DNA from: Pseudoxanthomonas sp. YR558
GTDB taxonomy: Bacteria > Pseudomonadota > Gammaproteobacteria > Xanthomonadales > Xanthomonadaceae
Length of the DNA stretch: 64,000 nucleotides
Direction of reading: 5' to 3'
NCBI RefSeq assembly: GCF_900116385.1
Contig: NZ_FPCI01000001.1
Span: forward strand, 496,001 to 560,000
This document shows, in pieces, positions 41,787 through 52,216 of the stretch (within the stretch, counting starts at the first letter, position 1; each line of letters starts with the position of its first letter). The position numbers and the translations under genes are program-made. The notes under the pieces were generated by a model. That model ran no database searches, had not been told where the DNA came from, and saw only the letters and a program-made list of their open reading frames with translations.

Positions 41787-41996
41787 TTACAGCGCCTGCA
41801 CCTGGTCGGCCTGCATGCCCTTCTGGCCCTGCACGGCGACGAAGGTGACCTGCTGGCCTTCCTTCAGCGACTTGAAGCCATTGCCCTGGATCGAGCGGAA
41901 GTGCACGAACAGGTCGGGGCCGCTCTGCGGGGTGATGAAGCCGAAGCCCTTGGCGTCGTTGAACCACTTGACGGTGCCGGTCTGACGATCAGACAT
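41787..41996 (-). CDS. Cold shock protein, CspA family
   Basis: This 69-residue OB-fold protein carries RNP1 KGFGFI (about 16-21) and RNP2 LFVHF (about 29-33) and binds single-stranded nucleic acid. The start at 41996 follows AGGAG by nine bases. A hairpin in the leader (42035-42052) may control translation with temperature, as for cspA-type genes. Which Csp paralogue it is cannot be told, since family members are very similar. Confidence 0.95.
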   Translation of the reverse strand: MSDRQTGTVKWFNDAKGFGFITPQSGPDLFVHFRSIQGNGFKSLKEGQQVTFVAVQGQKGMQADQVQAL

Positions 41997-42034
41997 CTTT
42001 ACTAACTCCTGAAACATGGATGAAAGGACCACGA

Positions 42035-42052
42035 TTCCAGCATTGGCTGGAA
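42035..42052 (-). promoter_or_regulatory. Hairpin in the cold shock gene leader
   Basis: TTCCAGC and GCTGGAA form a perfect 7-bp stem with a four-base loop, 38 bases upstream of the start codon. In a csp gene such a structure is a candidate for cold-responsive translation or stability control. Confidence 0.45.
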
Positions 42053-42272
42053 CGGGACTGGGTTTGCAGGCGTTGGTAAAGCGGGAAGATGTAGCAGATG
42101 TATCTACCGCATCAGGCTCACGATTCACGGTGACCCTGGCAAGCACAGTGCCGCGCACTCTACCGGGGTTTTGACGTAAAAGCGAATCCCTCCACGATCG
42201 AAGCTGAACAGGGCGATCCAAGCGGCCCGTGTAACCGGTTGCAGCCCACGGTGGGCGCCCCGCCGCGCGGCG

Positions 42273-42278
42273 TATGAT
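42273..42278 (+). promoter_or_regulatory. -10-like box before yaeQ
   Basis: TATGAT matches the -10 consensus at five of six positions, 26 bases before the yaeQ ATG. No good -35 is found; the upstream palindrome at 42244-42256 covers that position. Confidence 0.35.
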
Positions 42279-42304
42279 GGCGCCCCTTTCCGCGAACCCC
42301 CGCC

Positions 42305-42862
42305 ATGGCGCTCAAAGCCACCGTCGTCAAAGCCGAAATGCAGGTCAGCGACATGGACCGTCATTACTATGGCGGCCACACCCTCACCCTGGCCCAGCAC
42401 CCCTCGGAGACCGACCAACGGCTGATGGTCCGCCTGCTGGCCTTCGCCCTGTTCGCCGACGAACGCCTGGAGTTCGGCCGCGGCCTGAGCACCGAGGACG
42501 AACCGGACCTCTGGCGCAAGGACTACACCGGGGACATCACCCAGTGGATCGACCTGGGCCAGCCGGACGAATCCCGCATCCGTAAGGCCTGCGGCCGGGC
42601 CGACGAGGTCATCGTGGTGAACTACGGTGGCCGAGCGGCCGATCTGTGGTGGGACAAGAATGCCAGCGCGCTGGCCCGCCACGCCCACCTCACCGTCATC
42701 GACATCCCCTTTCCTGCGGTCGAAACCCTGGAAACGTGGATGAACCGCACGATGCGCTTCAACGTGATGATCCAGGACGGCGAACTGCATTGGATCGGAG
42801 ACGAGGGCACGCTGGACCTTCGCCCCGTCGTGCGCCAGGCCGGCACCCCGCGCGGTCGCTGA
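42305..42862 (+). CDS. yaeQ: YaeQ family protein
   Basis: This 185-residue protein is a clear YaeQ family member: it begins [20 protein letters not shown], contains [20 protein letters not shown] and [19 protein letters not shown], and has normal length. YaeQ has a restriction-endonuclease-like fold of unknown activity. The next gene begins one base after its stop at a GTG, so both probably share a transcript. Confidence 0.92.
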   Translation: MALKATVVKAEMQVSDMDRHYYGGHTLTLAQHPSETDQRLMVRLLAFALFADERLEFGRGLSTEDEPDLWRKDYTGDITQWIDLGQPDESRIRKACGRADEVIVVNYGGRAADLWWDKNASALARHAHLTVIDIPFPAVETLETWMNRTMRFNVMIQDGELHWIGDEGTLDLRPVVRQAGTPRGR

Positions 42863-42863
42863 G

Positions 42864-44045
42864 GTGCTGCCCACCCACGACGTGCTGGTCATCGGCGGCG
42901 GTGCGGCCGGCCTGATGACCGCCCTCACCGCCGGCCAGCGCGGCCTGCGCGTGCTGGTCGTCGAGCACGCCAACAAGGTGGGCAAGAAGATCCTGATGTC
43001 CGGCGGCGGGCGCTGCAATTTCACCAATACCGGCACGACGCCGGCCAACTTCCTGTCCGCCAACCCGCATTTCTGCAAGTCGGCGCTCGCCCGCTACACG
43101 CCCGCCGATTTCATCGAGATGGTCGAGCGGCACCGCATCTCGTACCACGAGAAGGAACTCGGGCAGCTGTTCTGCGATGTCTCCTCCAAGCTCATCGTGA
43201 AGATGCTGGTGGACGAGTGCCTCGCCGCGGGTGTCCGCATCGAGACGGATTGCCGCGTGGAGCGCATCGAACAGGCCGATGGCGTGTTCCGCGTGGACAC
43301 CTCGCTGGGCCGCTTCGCTGCGCCGTCGCTGGTCGTCGCCACCGGTGGGTTGTCGATCCCCAGCATGGGCGCCAGCGGCTTCGGCTACGACCTGGCGAAG
43401 CGGTTCGGCCATGAGGTGCTGCCCACGCGCGCGGGGCTGGTTCCGCTGACGCTCAGCGGCAAGCACCAGGAGCGATTGGCCGACCTGAGCGGCGTGTCGT
43501 TTCCGGTGGAAGCGCGCTGCGGCAAGGCCCGCTTTCGCAATTTCGTGCTGCTGACCCACCGCGGTGTCAGCGGACCGTCGATCCTGCAGATCTCTTCGTA
43601 CTGGCAACCTGGCGACGACCTGCGCCTGGACTTGCTGCCCGACCGCGATGCGCTGGACTGGCTGGAAACCCAGCAGAAGCAGCGGCCCGATGCCGAACTG
43701 AAGACGGTCCTGTCCGACGCGTTGCCGCGCCGCTTCGCCCAGCGCCTGTGCGAGGTCTGGCTGCCCAACCGGCCGATGAAGCAGTTCAACACGCCGCAGC
43801 TGAAAGAAGCCGCCGCGCTGCTGGCCGACTGGCCGCTGGTCGCCAGTGGCACCGAGGGCTATCGCACCGCTGAGGTGACGCTGGGCGGCGTGGATACCGA
43901 CGGCGTATCCAGCAGCACGCTGATGTCGAAGCATGTGCCCGGCCTGTTCTTCGTCGGTGAAGTGCTCGATGTGACCGGCTGGCTGGGCGGCTACAACTTC
44001 CAGTGGGCCTGGGCGTCCGGCCATGCGGCCGGCATGGCGGTCTGA
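42864..44045 (+). CDS. HI0933/YhiN-family FAD-dependent oxidoreductase
   Basis: This 393-residue flavoprotein starts with the FAD-binding motif VLVIGGGAAGLMTAL, followed by KVGKKILMSGGGRCNFTN, the signature of the HI0933/BaiN family, and ends with GYNFQWAWASGH. Members reduce diverse substrates and mostly have unknown roles. The start codon is GTG, one base after the yaeQ stop. A related protein of the same superfamily is at 53916-55178. Confidence 0.88.
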   Translation: MLPTHDVLVIGGGAAGLMTALTAGQRGLRVLVVEHANKVGKKILMSGGGRCNFTNTGTTPANFLSANPHFCKSALARYTPADFIEMVERHRISYHEKELGQLFCDVSSKLIVKMLVDECLAAGVRIETDCRVERIEQADGVFRVDTSLGRFAAPSLVVATGGLSIPSMGASGFGYDLAKRFGHEVLPTRAGLVPLTLSGKHQERLADLSGVSFPVEARCGKARFRNFVLLTHRGVSGPSILQISSYWQPGDDLRLDLLPDRDALDWLETQQKQRPDAELKTVLSDALPRRFAQRLCEVWLPNRPMKQFNTPQLKEAAALLADWPLVASGTEGYRTAEVTLGGVDTDGVSSSTLMSKHVPGLFFVGEVLDVTGWLGGYNFQWAWASGHAAGMAV

Positions 44046-44114
44046 CGCACTGCGGCGTTCCTGTCCGCAGCGGCCTTGCTACCCTTTGGAAACCGGTGTC
44101 ATTCGAGGGTTTCC

Positions 44115-45725
44115 ATGGCTCCTGCCTATTACACGTCACGCCGTCAGTTCCTGATCCAGTGCGCCGGCACGTCGATGCTCGCCGCCCTGTCAGCCGCGTT
44201 GCCTGTCGGTGCGGCCACGCGAGGCGCGCCCGTCGCGACCACACGCAGTGGCCGCATCGCCGGCCGGACCGAGCGCGGGATCCATGCCTTCCTCGGCGTG
44301 CCCTACGGCGCGGATACCTCGACACGCCGCTTCCAGCGCGCGTCCCGCGAGTTGGCATGGACCGGCGTACGTAATGCGACCCGCCACGGCGCCTCCGCCC
44401 CACAGCGCGGTGATGCTGACGGTCAGCCAATCAGCGAAGACTGCCTGTTCCTCAACATCCACACACCAGCACTGCGGGACGGGCGGAAGCGCCCGATCCT
44501 GGTCTATATCCATGGCGGCGGCTACAACAACGGCTCCGGTTCGCATCCGCTCTACGGCGGCGTAAACCTGTGCCGACGAGGCGACGTCGTCGTGGTCACC
44601 GTCAACCACCGGCTCAACGCGTTCGGCTATCTCTACCTGGGCGAAAGCGGCGACGAACGCCTGCGCGACGCCGGCAACGCCGGCCAGCTGGATCTGATCG
44701 ACGCGCTGTACTGGGTGCGCGAGCATGCCCATGAATTCGGCGGCGATGCAGGCAATGTCACCGTGTTCGGCCAATCCGGCGGCGGCGCCAAGATCGCCAC
44801 GCTGATGGCGATGCCCGAGGCCGATGGCCTGTTCCACAAGGCGATGACGATGAGCGGGCAACAGGTCACCGCCGCCGGTCCACGCGCCGCGGCCCAGCGT
44901 ACGGCGCTGTTCCTGGCGGAACTCGGACTCAGCCCACGCGACACGGACGTACTGCTGGCGATGCCGATCGCGCGCCTGCTGGAGGCCACGCGCGTGCGCG
45001 ATCCCTCGCGGGTGGAGAACACCTCGCTCTACTTCGGCCCCGTGCTGGATACGCACAACCTCCCGCGGCATCCGTTCTATCCCGACGCACCTGCGCTATC
45101 GGCGCGCATCCCGATGGTCATCGGCAACACGCGCGACGAAACCCGCGCGTTCCTGGGTAACGACGAGGCGAACTTCGCCCTGACGTGGGACGCGTTGCCG
45201 CAGAAGCTGCGCGAACAGCAATACGTGGATCTGTCCCCGGACGCGGTCATCGCCGAGTACCGCCGGCTGTATCCGGACTACACGCCGTCGGAGGTGTTCT
45301 TCGCGGCCACCACCGCCGGCCGTTCGTGGCGCGGCGCCATCATCGAAGCTGAAGCGCGTGCGTTGCAGGGCGCGCCTGCCTGGGTCTACCAGTTGGACTG
45401 GCGCTCGCCCGCCGAGGATGGTCGCCTGCGCGCCTTCCACACGCTCGATATTCCGCTGGTCTTCGACAACGTCGCGGCAGAGGGATCGAGAACCGGCGAC
45501 GACGCGCGCGCGCACGCGATGGCCTCGCGCATGAGCGAGGCCCTGATCGCCCTCGCCCGCCATGGCGACCCGAACCACGCCGGTCTGCCGGCGTGGTCGC
45601 CGTACACGCTGCCGCAGCGGCAGACGATGGTCTTCGACGACGCCTCACGGTTGCAGGACGATCCGCGCGGGGGCGAACGGCGTCTCTACGAACAGGCGCC
45701 CTTCGTTCAACGCGGCACCTTCTGA
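44115..45725 (+). CDS. Tat-exported type B carboxylesterase
   Basis: This 536-residue serine esterase has a twin-arginine signal (SRRQFLIQ near residue 8, then a hydrophobic stretch to about residue 34). The nucleophile elbow is FGQSGGG (usually GESAG), the oxyanion region is YIHGGGYNNGSG, and the EDCLFLNI motif is standard. The substrate is unknown; family members hydrolyse esters of many xenobiotics. GAGGG precedes the ATG at 44115. It converges with the LLM oxidoreductase gene. Confidence 0.9.
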   Translation: MAPAYYTSRRQFLIQCAGTSMLAALSAALPVGAATRGAPVATTRSGRIAGRTERGIHAFLGVPYGADTSTRRFQRASRELAWTGVRNATRHGASAPQRGDADGQPISEDCLFLNIHTPALRDGRKRPILVYIHGGGYNNGSGSHPLYGGVNLCRRGDVVVVTVNHRLNAFGYLYLGESGDERLRDAGNAGQLDLIDALYWVREHAHEFGGDAGNVTVFGQSGGGAKIATLMAMPEADGLFHKAMTMSGQQVTAAGPRAAAQRTALFLAELGLSPRDTDVLLAMPIARLLEATRVRDPSRVENTSLYFGPVLDTHNLPRHPFYPDAPALSARIPMVIGNTRDETRAFLGNDEANFALTWDALPQKLREQQYVDLSPDAVIAEYRRLYPDYTPSEVFFAATTAGRSWRGAIIEAEARALQGAPAWVYQLDWRSPAEDGRLRAFHTLDIPLVFDNVAAEGSRTGDDARAHAMASRMSEALIALARHGDPNHAGLPAWSPYTLPQRQTMVFDDASRLQDDPRGGERRLYEQAPFVQRGTF

Positions 45726-45728
45726 GCG

Positions 45729-46715
45729 TCAGCCGCCGGCCATCACTTCGGCCGCGATTTCGAACGACCGCAGCCGCTTGGCGTGATCGAAGATGTTGGC
45801 GGTCAGCATCAGCTCGTCGGGACGATGCCGCTGGATGAAGTCCGCGATGCCCTTGCGCACGGTTTCGCGGCTGCCGATCACGGCGCAGGCCAGCGCCTGT
45901 GCCACGCCTGCCTTTTCATGCGGCTCCCAGAACGTTTCGATATCGTCGATCGGTGGCGGCACCAGGCCTGCACGGCCACGCCGCAGATTGACGAAGGCCT
46001 GTTGCTGGGTGGTGAACAGGTGCTTCGCTTCGGCATCGGTTTCCGCCGCCACTACGTTCAGCGCGAGCATCGCGTGCGGCTTCGGCTGCTGCTTCGACGG
46101 ACGGAAATCGCGGTGGTACAGCAGCAGCGCCTGGTCCATCGCATCCGGCGCGAAGTGCGACGCGAATGCATACGGCAAGCCGAGCGCAGCCGAGAGCTGT
46201 GCGCCGAACAGGCTGGACCCCAGCAGCCACACCGGCACGTCCAAGCCCGCGCCCGGCACGGCACGTACCGCCTGGCCTTCCTGCACCGGCTCGAAATAGC
46301 GCAACAGCTCCTGCACATCCTGCGGAAACTGCTCGGCACTGTCGAAGTAGCGGCGCAAAGCGCGCGCGGTCGGTTGGTCGGTGCCGGGCGCGCGGCCCAG
46401 GCCCAGGTCGATGCGGCCCGGATACAGCGAGGCCAACGTGCCGAACTGCTCGGCCACCTGCAGCGGCGAATGGTTGGGCAGCATGATGCCGCCCGCACCG
46501 ACGCGGATCGTCGACGTGGCGCCCGCCACATGGCCGATCAGCACGGCCGTCGCCGCGCTGGCGATGCCCGGCATGTTGTGGTGCTCGGCCAGCCAGTAGC
46601 GCGTGTAGCCCCAGCGCTCGGCGTGCTGCGCCAGGTCACGCATGTGGACGAAGGCCTGCGTGGTGTCGCTGCCTTCGCAGACGGGGGCAAGATCGAGGAG
46701 CGAATACGGAATCAT
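45729..46715 (-). CDS. LLM class flavin-dependent oxidoreductase (luciferase-like)
   Basis: This 328-residue protein is a bacterial luciferase-like monooxygenase of the MsnO8/YhbW type: N-terminal [16 protein letters not shown], the motif [30 protein letters not shown], and the family [14 protein letters not shown] segment. It would use reduced flavin and oxygen on an unknown substrate. The start at 46715 has GGTGG upstream. It ends three bases from the convergent esterase stop. Confidence 0.9.
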   Translation of the reverse strand: MIPYSLLDLAPVCEGSDTTQAFVHMRDLAQHAERWGYTRYWLAEHHNMPGIASAATAVLIGHVAGATSTIRVGAGGIMLPNHSPLQVAEQFGTLASLYPGRIDLGLGRAPGTDQPTARALRRYFDSAEQFPQDVQELLRYFEPVQEGQAVRAVPGAGLDVPVWLLGSSLFGAQLSAALGLPYAFASHFAPDAMDQALLLYHRDFRPSKQQPKPHAMLALNVVAAETDAEAKHLFTTQQQAFVNLRRGRAGLVPPPIDDIETFWEPHEKAGVAQALACAVIGSRETVRKGIADFIQRHRPDELMLTANIFDHAKRLRSFEIAAEVMAGG

Positions 46716-46799
46716 GGGTCCACCAGCGATGACGATACCATCGTCATGGGGTCGCGCGTGGCGCGATTCCACCTCAGCGGGCGGGATGCTGTATCCCGC

Positions 46800-47471
46800 T
46801 CACCCCAGCAGGTCGAACGGGCCACCCTGCTCCAGCGCACGCTGGTAGGCCGGTCGCGCATGGATGCGCTGCAGGAAGGCGGCGAGGTTCGGATACGCCT
46901 CCAGGCCGGCGCGCACAGCGGCGGCTTCGACCGGGAAACTCATCTGGATGTCCGCGGCGCTGAACTGTTCGCCCGCGAACCACGCCGCCTTGCCAAGTTC
47001 GCTTTCCATGTAACCCAAATGGAGCTTCACTTGCGGCCCGACGAAGGTCTTCAGCGCCTTGTCGGCGATGCCGCGCGCGATCGGTCGGGCGAAGAAAGGC
47101 ATCGGCGCTTTCTTCAACCGCGAGAACACCAGGCTCAGCAGCATCGGCGGCATCGCCGAACCCTCGGCGTAATGCAGCCAATAGCGATAGCGCAGATGCT
47201 CCGCCGTGCTGGGCGACGGCGCGTAGCGCCGTGCGGCATCGTAGCGCTCCACCAGGTACTCCAGCACCGCACCGGATTCGGCCAGCACGTGCTCGCCATC
47301 GACCACCACCGGCGATTTGCCCAGGGGATGCACCTTCTTCAGTTCCGGCGGCGCCAGCATCGTCTGCGGGTCGCGCTGGTAGCGCACCACCGTGTAGTCC
47401 AACCCAAGTTCCTCCAGCAGCCAGAGCACCCGCTGGGACCGGGAATTGTTGAGATGGTGGACCGTGATCAT
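46800..47471 (-). CDS. Glutathione S-transferase family protein
   Basis: This 223-residue GST has an N-terminal thioredoxin-like domain (about 1-80; [18 protein letters not shown], with Ser in NNSRSQR as likely catalytic residue) and an all-helical C-terminal domain ending [13 protein letters not shown]. The [12 protein letters not shown]-terminus is typical of the GST group near fungal URE2/GTT1-like proteins. It lies 44 bases downstream of selO on the same strand. Confidence 0.88.
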   Translation of the reverse strand: MITVHHLNNSRSQRVLWLLEELGLDYTVVRYQRDPQTMLAPPELKKVHPLGKSPVVVDGEHVLAESGAVLEYLVERYDAARRYAPSPSTAEHLRYRYWLHYAEGSAMPPMLLSLVFSRLKKAPMPFFARPIARGIADKALKTFVGPQVKLHLGYMESELGKAAWFAGEQFSAADIQMSFPVEAAAVRAGLEAYPNLAAFLQRIHARPAYQRALEQGGPFDLLG

Positions 47472-47515
47472 GCCGGCACTCCGCGGGGATGCCGCATCCT
47501 ACCGCGCGCCGACCC

Positions 47516-49075
<1,560 letters not shown>

Positions 49076-49080
49076 CGCGC

Positions 49081-49830
49081 TCACGCGGCGTCGGCCGCGT
49101 CGTCCACCAGCGGCGTGAGGTCCGGATGCAGCGCGACGCGTTCGTCGAAGACGAAACAGGTGCCGTCGTAGCCGAAGCCGCCCACCTGCTCGAAATAGCC
49201 GAGGATGCCGTCATCCAGCTGCAGCACGTTGTCCATGCCATCGGCCTGCATCCACAACGCGGCCTTCTCGCAGCGGATACCGCCCGTGCAAAAACTCACC
49301 ACCGTGGCGTCCTTCAACGCATCGCGATGAGGCTCCAGCGCAGCCGGCAAGTCGGTGAACTTGTCGATCGGCAAGCTCAGCGCGCCGGTGAAGGTGCCGT
49401 AGGCCACTTCCTGCGCATTGCGCGTATCCAGCATCACCACGCGACGTCCGGCGTCGTCATGGCCCTGCGCCAACCAGCGGGCCAGGGTGCGGGGTTCTAC
49501 CGTGGGTGCACGCGCGTCTTCCGGCGTGGTGCCGGGACGGCGGAAGCTGATGATCTCCGGCTTCACCTTGACCTTGAGCCGCGCGAACGGCACCTGCGAA
49601 CTGGTGCTGTATTTGATCCGCAAACCGGCGAAGCGCGGGTCTGCACGCAACGGCGCGAGGAACGCTTCGATGGCGTCGGCGGAGCCGGCAAGGAACAAGT
49701 TCACGCCCTCGCCCGCCACCAGCACCGAGCCTCGCAGCACCAGCGCTTCGGCGCGTTCGCGGATCTCGGCCGCGAAGGCCTCGGGGGCGTCGATGGGCGT
49801 GAAGTGGTAGGCGGCGATGTTGGTGACCAT
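49081..49830 (-). CDS. trhO: tRNA uridine(34) hydroxylase TrhO (rhodanese family)
   Basis: This 249-residue enzyme hydroxylates wobble uridine of tRNA to ho5U34. An N-terminal acylphosphatase-like region ([33 protein letters not shown]) is followed by a rhodanese domain with catalytic Cys181 and Cys187 in [12 protein letters not shown]. It lacks the C-terminal cysteine-rich extension of the 350-residue E. coli protein, which is common in related short forms. The downstream selO starts next to its stop. Confidence 0.92.
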   Translation of the reverse strand: MVTNIAAYHFTPIDAPEAFAAEIRERAEALVLRGSVLVAGEGVNLFLAGSADAIEAFLAPLRADPRFAGLRIKYSTSSQVPFARLKVKVKPEIISFRRPGTTPEDARAPTVEPRTLARWLAQGHDDAGRRVVMLDTRNAQEVAYGTFTGALSLPIDKFTDLPAALEPHRDALKDATVVSFCTGGIRCEKAALWMQADGMDNVLQLDDGILGYFEQVGGFGYDGTCFVFDERVALHPDLTPLVDDAADAA

Positions 49831-49869
49831 GCGGTGATTTTACCGTCCGTCGGCAGCCAGCCCCATCAT

Positions 49870-49925
49870 TCAACCAAATGGTTGACAGTCCATGGGCAGC
49901 AACCAATACTCAACCACATGGTTGA
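49870..49925. promoter_or_regulatory. Twin palindromic ArsR operators
   Basis: TCAACCA-AA-TGGTTGA (49870-49885) and TCAACCA-CA-TGGTTGA (49910-49925) are the same perfect 7-bp inverted repeat, with centres exactly 40 bases apart, about four helical turns. The first touches the -35 box and the second includes the start codon at 49918. This is a textbook arrangement for cooperative autorepression. Confidence 0.85.
49882..49910 (+). promoter_or_regulatory. Promoter of the ArsR-SRPBCC operon
   Basis: A perfect TTGACA (49882-49887) and AATACT (49905-49910) are spaced by 17 bases. Initiation six to eight bases downstream would fall at the ATG itself, predicting a leaderless or nearly leaderless mRNA; no Shine-Dalgarno is visible upstream of the ATG. 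Confidence 0.7.
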
Positions 49926-50289
49926 ACATGAATCCCCCCGGCTCGATGCCGTCTTCCACGCCCTCGCCGACGGCACCCGCCGGCGCATGCTGCGCAGCCT
50001 CGGTGGGCAGCCGCGCAGCGTGGGCGAACTGGCGGCTCCCTTCCATATCTCGCTCGCGGCGGCCTCCAAACACATCAAGGTGCTTGAGCGCGCCGGGCTG
50101 GTGACGCGACAGATCCGGGGGCGCACCCATCTTTGCCACCTGCAGCCCCAGGCGCTCGCTGAAGGCCAGGCGTGGCTGCGCCACTACGAGCAATTCTGGG
50201 GTGATCGCCTCGACGCACTCGACGCCGTCCTGCAGGCGGAGGCCGACGTGGCGACCCCCTCCACGAACCGGCGCAGGCAACAACCGTGA
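49918..50289 (+). CDS. ArsR-family transcriptional repressor
   Basis: This 123-residue winged-helix regulator (about 10-95; DAVFHALADGTRRRMLRSL, HISLAAASKHIKVLERAGLV) lacks the metal-binding cysteines of ArsR and SmtB, and belongs to the ArsR subgroup that pairs with SRPBCC proteins. The ATG lies inside the second operator, and no ribosome-binding site precedes it. The next gene overlaps its stop (GTGA). It should autorepress the operon and be released by an unknown ligand. Confidence 0.9.
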   Translation: MVEHESPRLDAVFHALADGTRRRMLRSLGGQPRSVGELAAPFHISLAAASKHIKVLERAGLVTRQIRGRTHLCHLQPQALAEGQAWLRHYEQFWGDRLDALDAVLQAEADVATPSTNRRRQQP

Positions 50290-50738
50290 GCGCACCTCCT
50301 CCCCCCGACACGATCGACATCACCGTTCAGCGTCGCTTCTCCGCGCCAGCGGAGCGCGTGTTCGATGCCTGGCTTACGCCACGCCTGCTGGGCCAATGGA
50401 TGTTCGGACCCGGCGTACGCGACGAGAAGGTGCTGCGACTGGATGTCGATCCGCGTGTCGGCGGTCGTTTCTCGATGCTGGTCGAACGTGATGGCACGCG
50501 CATCGATCATGTCGGCGAATATCTCGTGATCGATCGCCCGCATCGGCTGTCTTTCACCTGGGGCATCGCAGGCCAGTCGGACCAGGACGGCAGCCGCGTG
50601 GACATCGTCATCTCGCCTGTTCCAACCGGGTGCGTGCTCCACCTTGCCCACACGCTGCCGCGCGCCTGGGCCGACTACGCCCGCCGCACGCAACAAGGCT
50701 GGGCCCACATGCTCGAGGCGTTGCACGCGCTGTTCTGA
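50286..50738 (+). CDS. SRPBCC (AHSA1-like) domain protein
   Basis: This 150-residue ligand-binding START/Bet v1-like protein has the family motifs VQRRFSAPAERVFDAWLTP and GEYLVIDRPHRLSFTWGI, and ends HTLPRAWADYARRTQQGWAHML. It begins at a GTG overlapping the arsR stop, so it is coupled to the repressor. It probably binds a small hydrophobic molecule, possibly the signal of the regulator. Confidence 0.88.
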   Translation: MSAPPPPDTIDITVQRRFSAPAERVFDAWLTPRLLGQWMFGPGVRDEKVLRLDVDPRVGGRFSMLVERDGTRIDHVGEYLVIDRPHRLSFTWGIAGQSDQDGSRVDIVISPVPTGCVLHLAHTLPRAWADYARRTQQGWAHMLEALHALF

Positions 50739-50774
50739 TCTCGTCGCAATACCCCTTACGACATCGGAGTTCAC

Positions 50775-51335
50775 ATGAACGACATCAATGCCCGTTTCGG
50801 CACGCTGGTTGCACCCAACACCTTGCGCTTGCAGCGTTCGCTACCCGGACCCATCGAACGCGTCTGGCACTACCTCACCGACAGCGAAGCGCGCGGACGC
50901 TGGCTGGCAAGTGGCCCGATGGACCTGCGCGTCGGCGGCGACGTAGCCCTGGTCTTCCGCCACGACGACCTCTCCGACGTGCAGGTGCCCACGCCCGAGC
51001 GCTACCGCACAGAGGACGGCTGCCATCGTCAGTCCGGACGCATCACCGCATGCGAACCGCCGCGGCTGCTGGCGCACACCTGGGGCGAAGCGGATGGCAC
51101 CTCGTCGGAAGTGCGCTTCGACCTGGAGCCGCAAGGCGAGCGTGTGCTGTTGACCATCACGCACAGCCGCCTGCCCGATCGCGATGCGCTGCTCAGCGTC
51201 TCCGCAGGCTGGCATGCGCACATCGGCATCCTGATCGATCACCTGGAAGGCCGCGCGCCCGCCAATTTCTGGACCTCGCACGAGGCACTGGAAGCCGACT
51301 ACGCGCAGCGCCTGCCGCGCGATGCCGCGACCTGA
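50775..51335 (+). CDS. SRPBCC (AHSA1-like) domain protein, second copy
   Basis: This 186-residue protein is another Aha1/SRPBCC-type member (LQRSLPGPIERVWHYLTDSE, ARGRWLASGPMDLRVGGDV, GRITACEPPRLLAHTWGE). It follows the first copy by 36 bases with a GGAG-containing leader (CGGAGTTCAC). The operon therefore has one repressor and two ligand-binding-type proteins, a common pattern whose substrate is unresolved. Confidence 0.88.
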   Translation: MNDINARFGTLVAPNTLRLQRSLPGPIERVWHYLTDSEARGRWLASGPMDLRVGGDVALVFRHDDLSDVQVPTPERYRTEDGCHRQSGRITACEPPRLLAHTWGEADGTSSEVRFDLEPQGERVLLTITHSRLPDRDALLSVSAGWHAHIGILIDHLEGRAPANFWTSHEALEADYAQRLPRDAAT

Positions 51336-51338
51336 GAC

Positions 51339-51701
51339 TCAGAGCAGCAGCCAGGGCAAGGCCAACGTCACCGCGACGATGAACAGCATCGCCGCGAGAA
51401 TGCCGGCCACGTAGAGCGGGCGTTCGCGCAGTAGTCCGCCGAAGGTGTCCGCGCGCCCTTCGCGCTCGGCGGCGGCGCGTTCGGACCGTGCGTGGTCGCG
51501 CCGTTGCGCCTGGTAGCCGGCCATCAGGACTTTCGCACGCGCCAACTGGTCGGCGTCCTCGATCCACAAACCGCCCGCGGAAATGCCCCACGGGCTCGCC
51601 TGCGTTTCGTAGAAGTCGATCGCGTTCGACCGCAGCAGGTCGCGCACCTCATCGGCTTCATCGGCCGGCACGTTGCGCAGGTTGAGGAAGAGTTTCGCCA
51701 T
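51339..51701 (-). CDS. DUF6164-like small membrane protein
   Basis: This 120-residue protein has an N-terminal cytoplasmic part (MAKLFLNLRNVPADEADEVRD) resembling DUF6164, with a linker of charged residues and one C-terminal membrane segment (about 98-118, LYVAGILAAMLFIVAVTLALPW). Family function is not known. It is convergent with the SRPBCC gene, three bases apart. Confidence 0.78.
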   Translation of the reverse strand: MAKLFLNLRNVPADEADEVRDLLRSNAIDFYETQASPWGISAGGLWIEDADQLARAKVLMAGYQAQRRDHARSERAAAEREGRADTFGGLLRERPLYVAGILAAMLFIVAVTLALPWLLL

Positions 51702-51777
51702 AGCGACAGTGTAGCCGGTCAGCTTCCGGCGCATCCGCGTGGGTTACCCTGCACGCCCCCGTATTCCAGGATGATCG

Positions 51778-52212
51778 ATGCGCTCCCTGTTGCTCGCTGT
51801 TTCGCTGACCCTCGTTGCTGCCTGCGCTCCGTCAGGCCCGCCGCCCGGTGGCAGCGTCGCCGAACTCCAGCGTCTGGACAGCCAGGCGGGCACCGGTACC
51901 GTCGCGACCAGCGGCAGCGATGTCACGGTGCACTACACCGGCTGGCTGTACGACGAGAACGCGCCGGACAAGCACGGGATGAAGTTCGACAGCTCGGTGG
52001 ATCGCGGCGAACCTTTCACCTTCCTGCTTGGTGCGGGCCAGGTGATCCGCGGATGGGATGAAGGCGTCGCCGGCATGAAGGTGGGCGGCAAGCGCACCCT
52101 GCTGATCCCGTCGGACCTCGGTTACGGCACCAGTGGCGCGGGCGGCGTGATTCCGCCCGGCGCCTCGTTGGTGTTCGACGTCGAACTGCTCGACGTCAAA
52201 CCGCACGATTGA
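51778..52212 (+). CDS. FKBP-type peptidyl-prolyl isomerase lipoprotein
   Basis: This 144-residue protein has lipobox VAAC (Cys16) and a single FKBP domain (about 30-142; VTVHYTGWLYDENAPDKHG, GAGQVIRGWDEGVAGMKVGGKR, LGYGTSG). It is a membrane-tethered folding catalyst in the envelope, distinct from the larger FKBP_N-type protein at 6889-7824. The gene is convergent with the serine hydrolase gene. Confidence 0.92.
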   Translation: MRSLLLAVSLTLVAACAPSGPPPGGSVAELQRLDSQAGTGTVATSGSDVTVHYTGWLYDENAPDKHGMKFDSSVDRGEPFTFLLGAGQVIRGWDEGVAGMKVGGKRTLLIPSDLGYGTSGAGGVIPPGASLVFDVELLDVKPHD

Positions 52213-52216
52213 TCCC

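Larger units (their letters stand above)
41997..42304. other. Gene-free stretch: csp leader and divergent promoters
   Basis: This 308-base region separates the minus-strand cold shock gene from the plus-strand yaeQ gene. It holds the csp ribosome-binding site (AGGAG), a 7-bp leader hairpin, a perfect palindrome GCCCACGGTGGGC at 42244-42256 and a -10-like box before yaeQ. I see no open frame with credible codon use, RNA gene or repeat in it. Confidence 0.7.
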
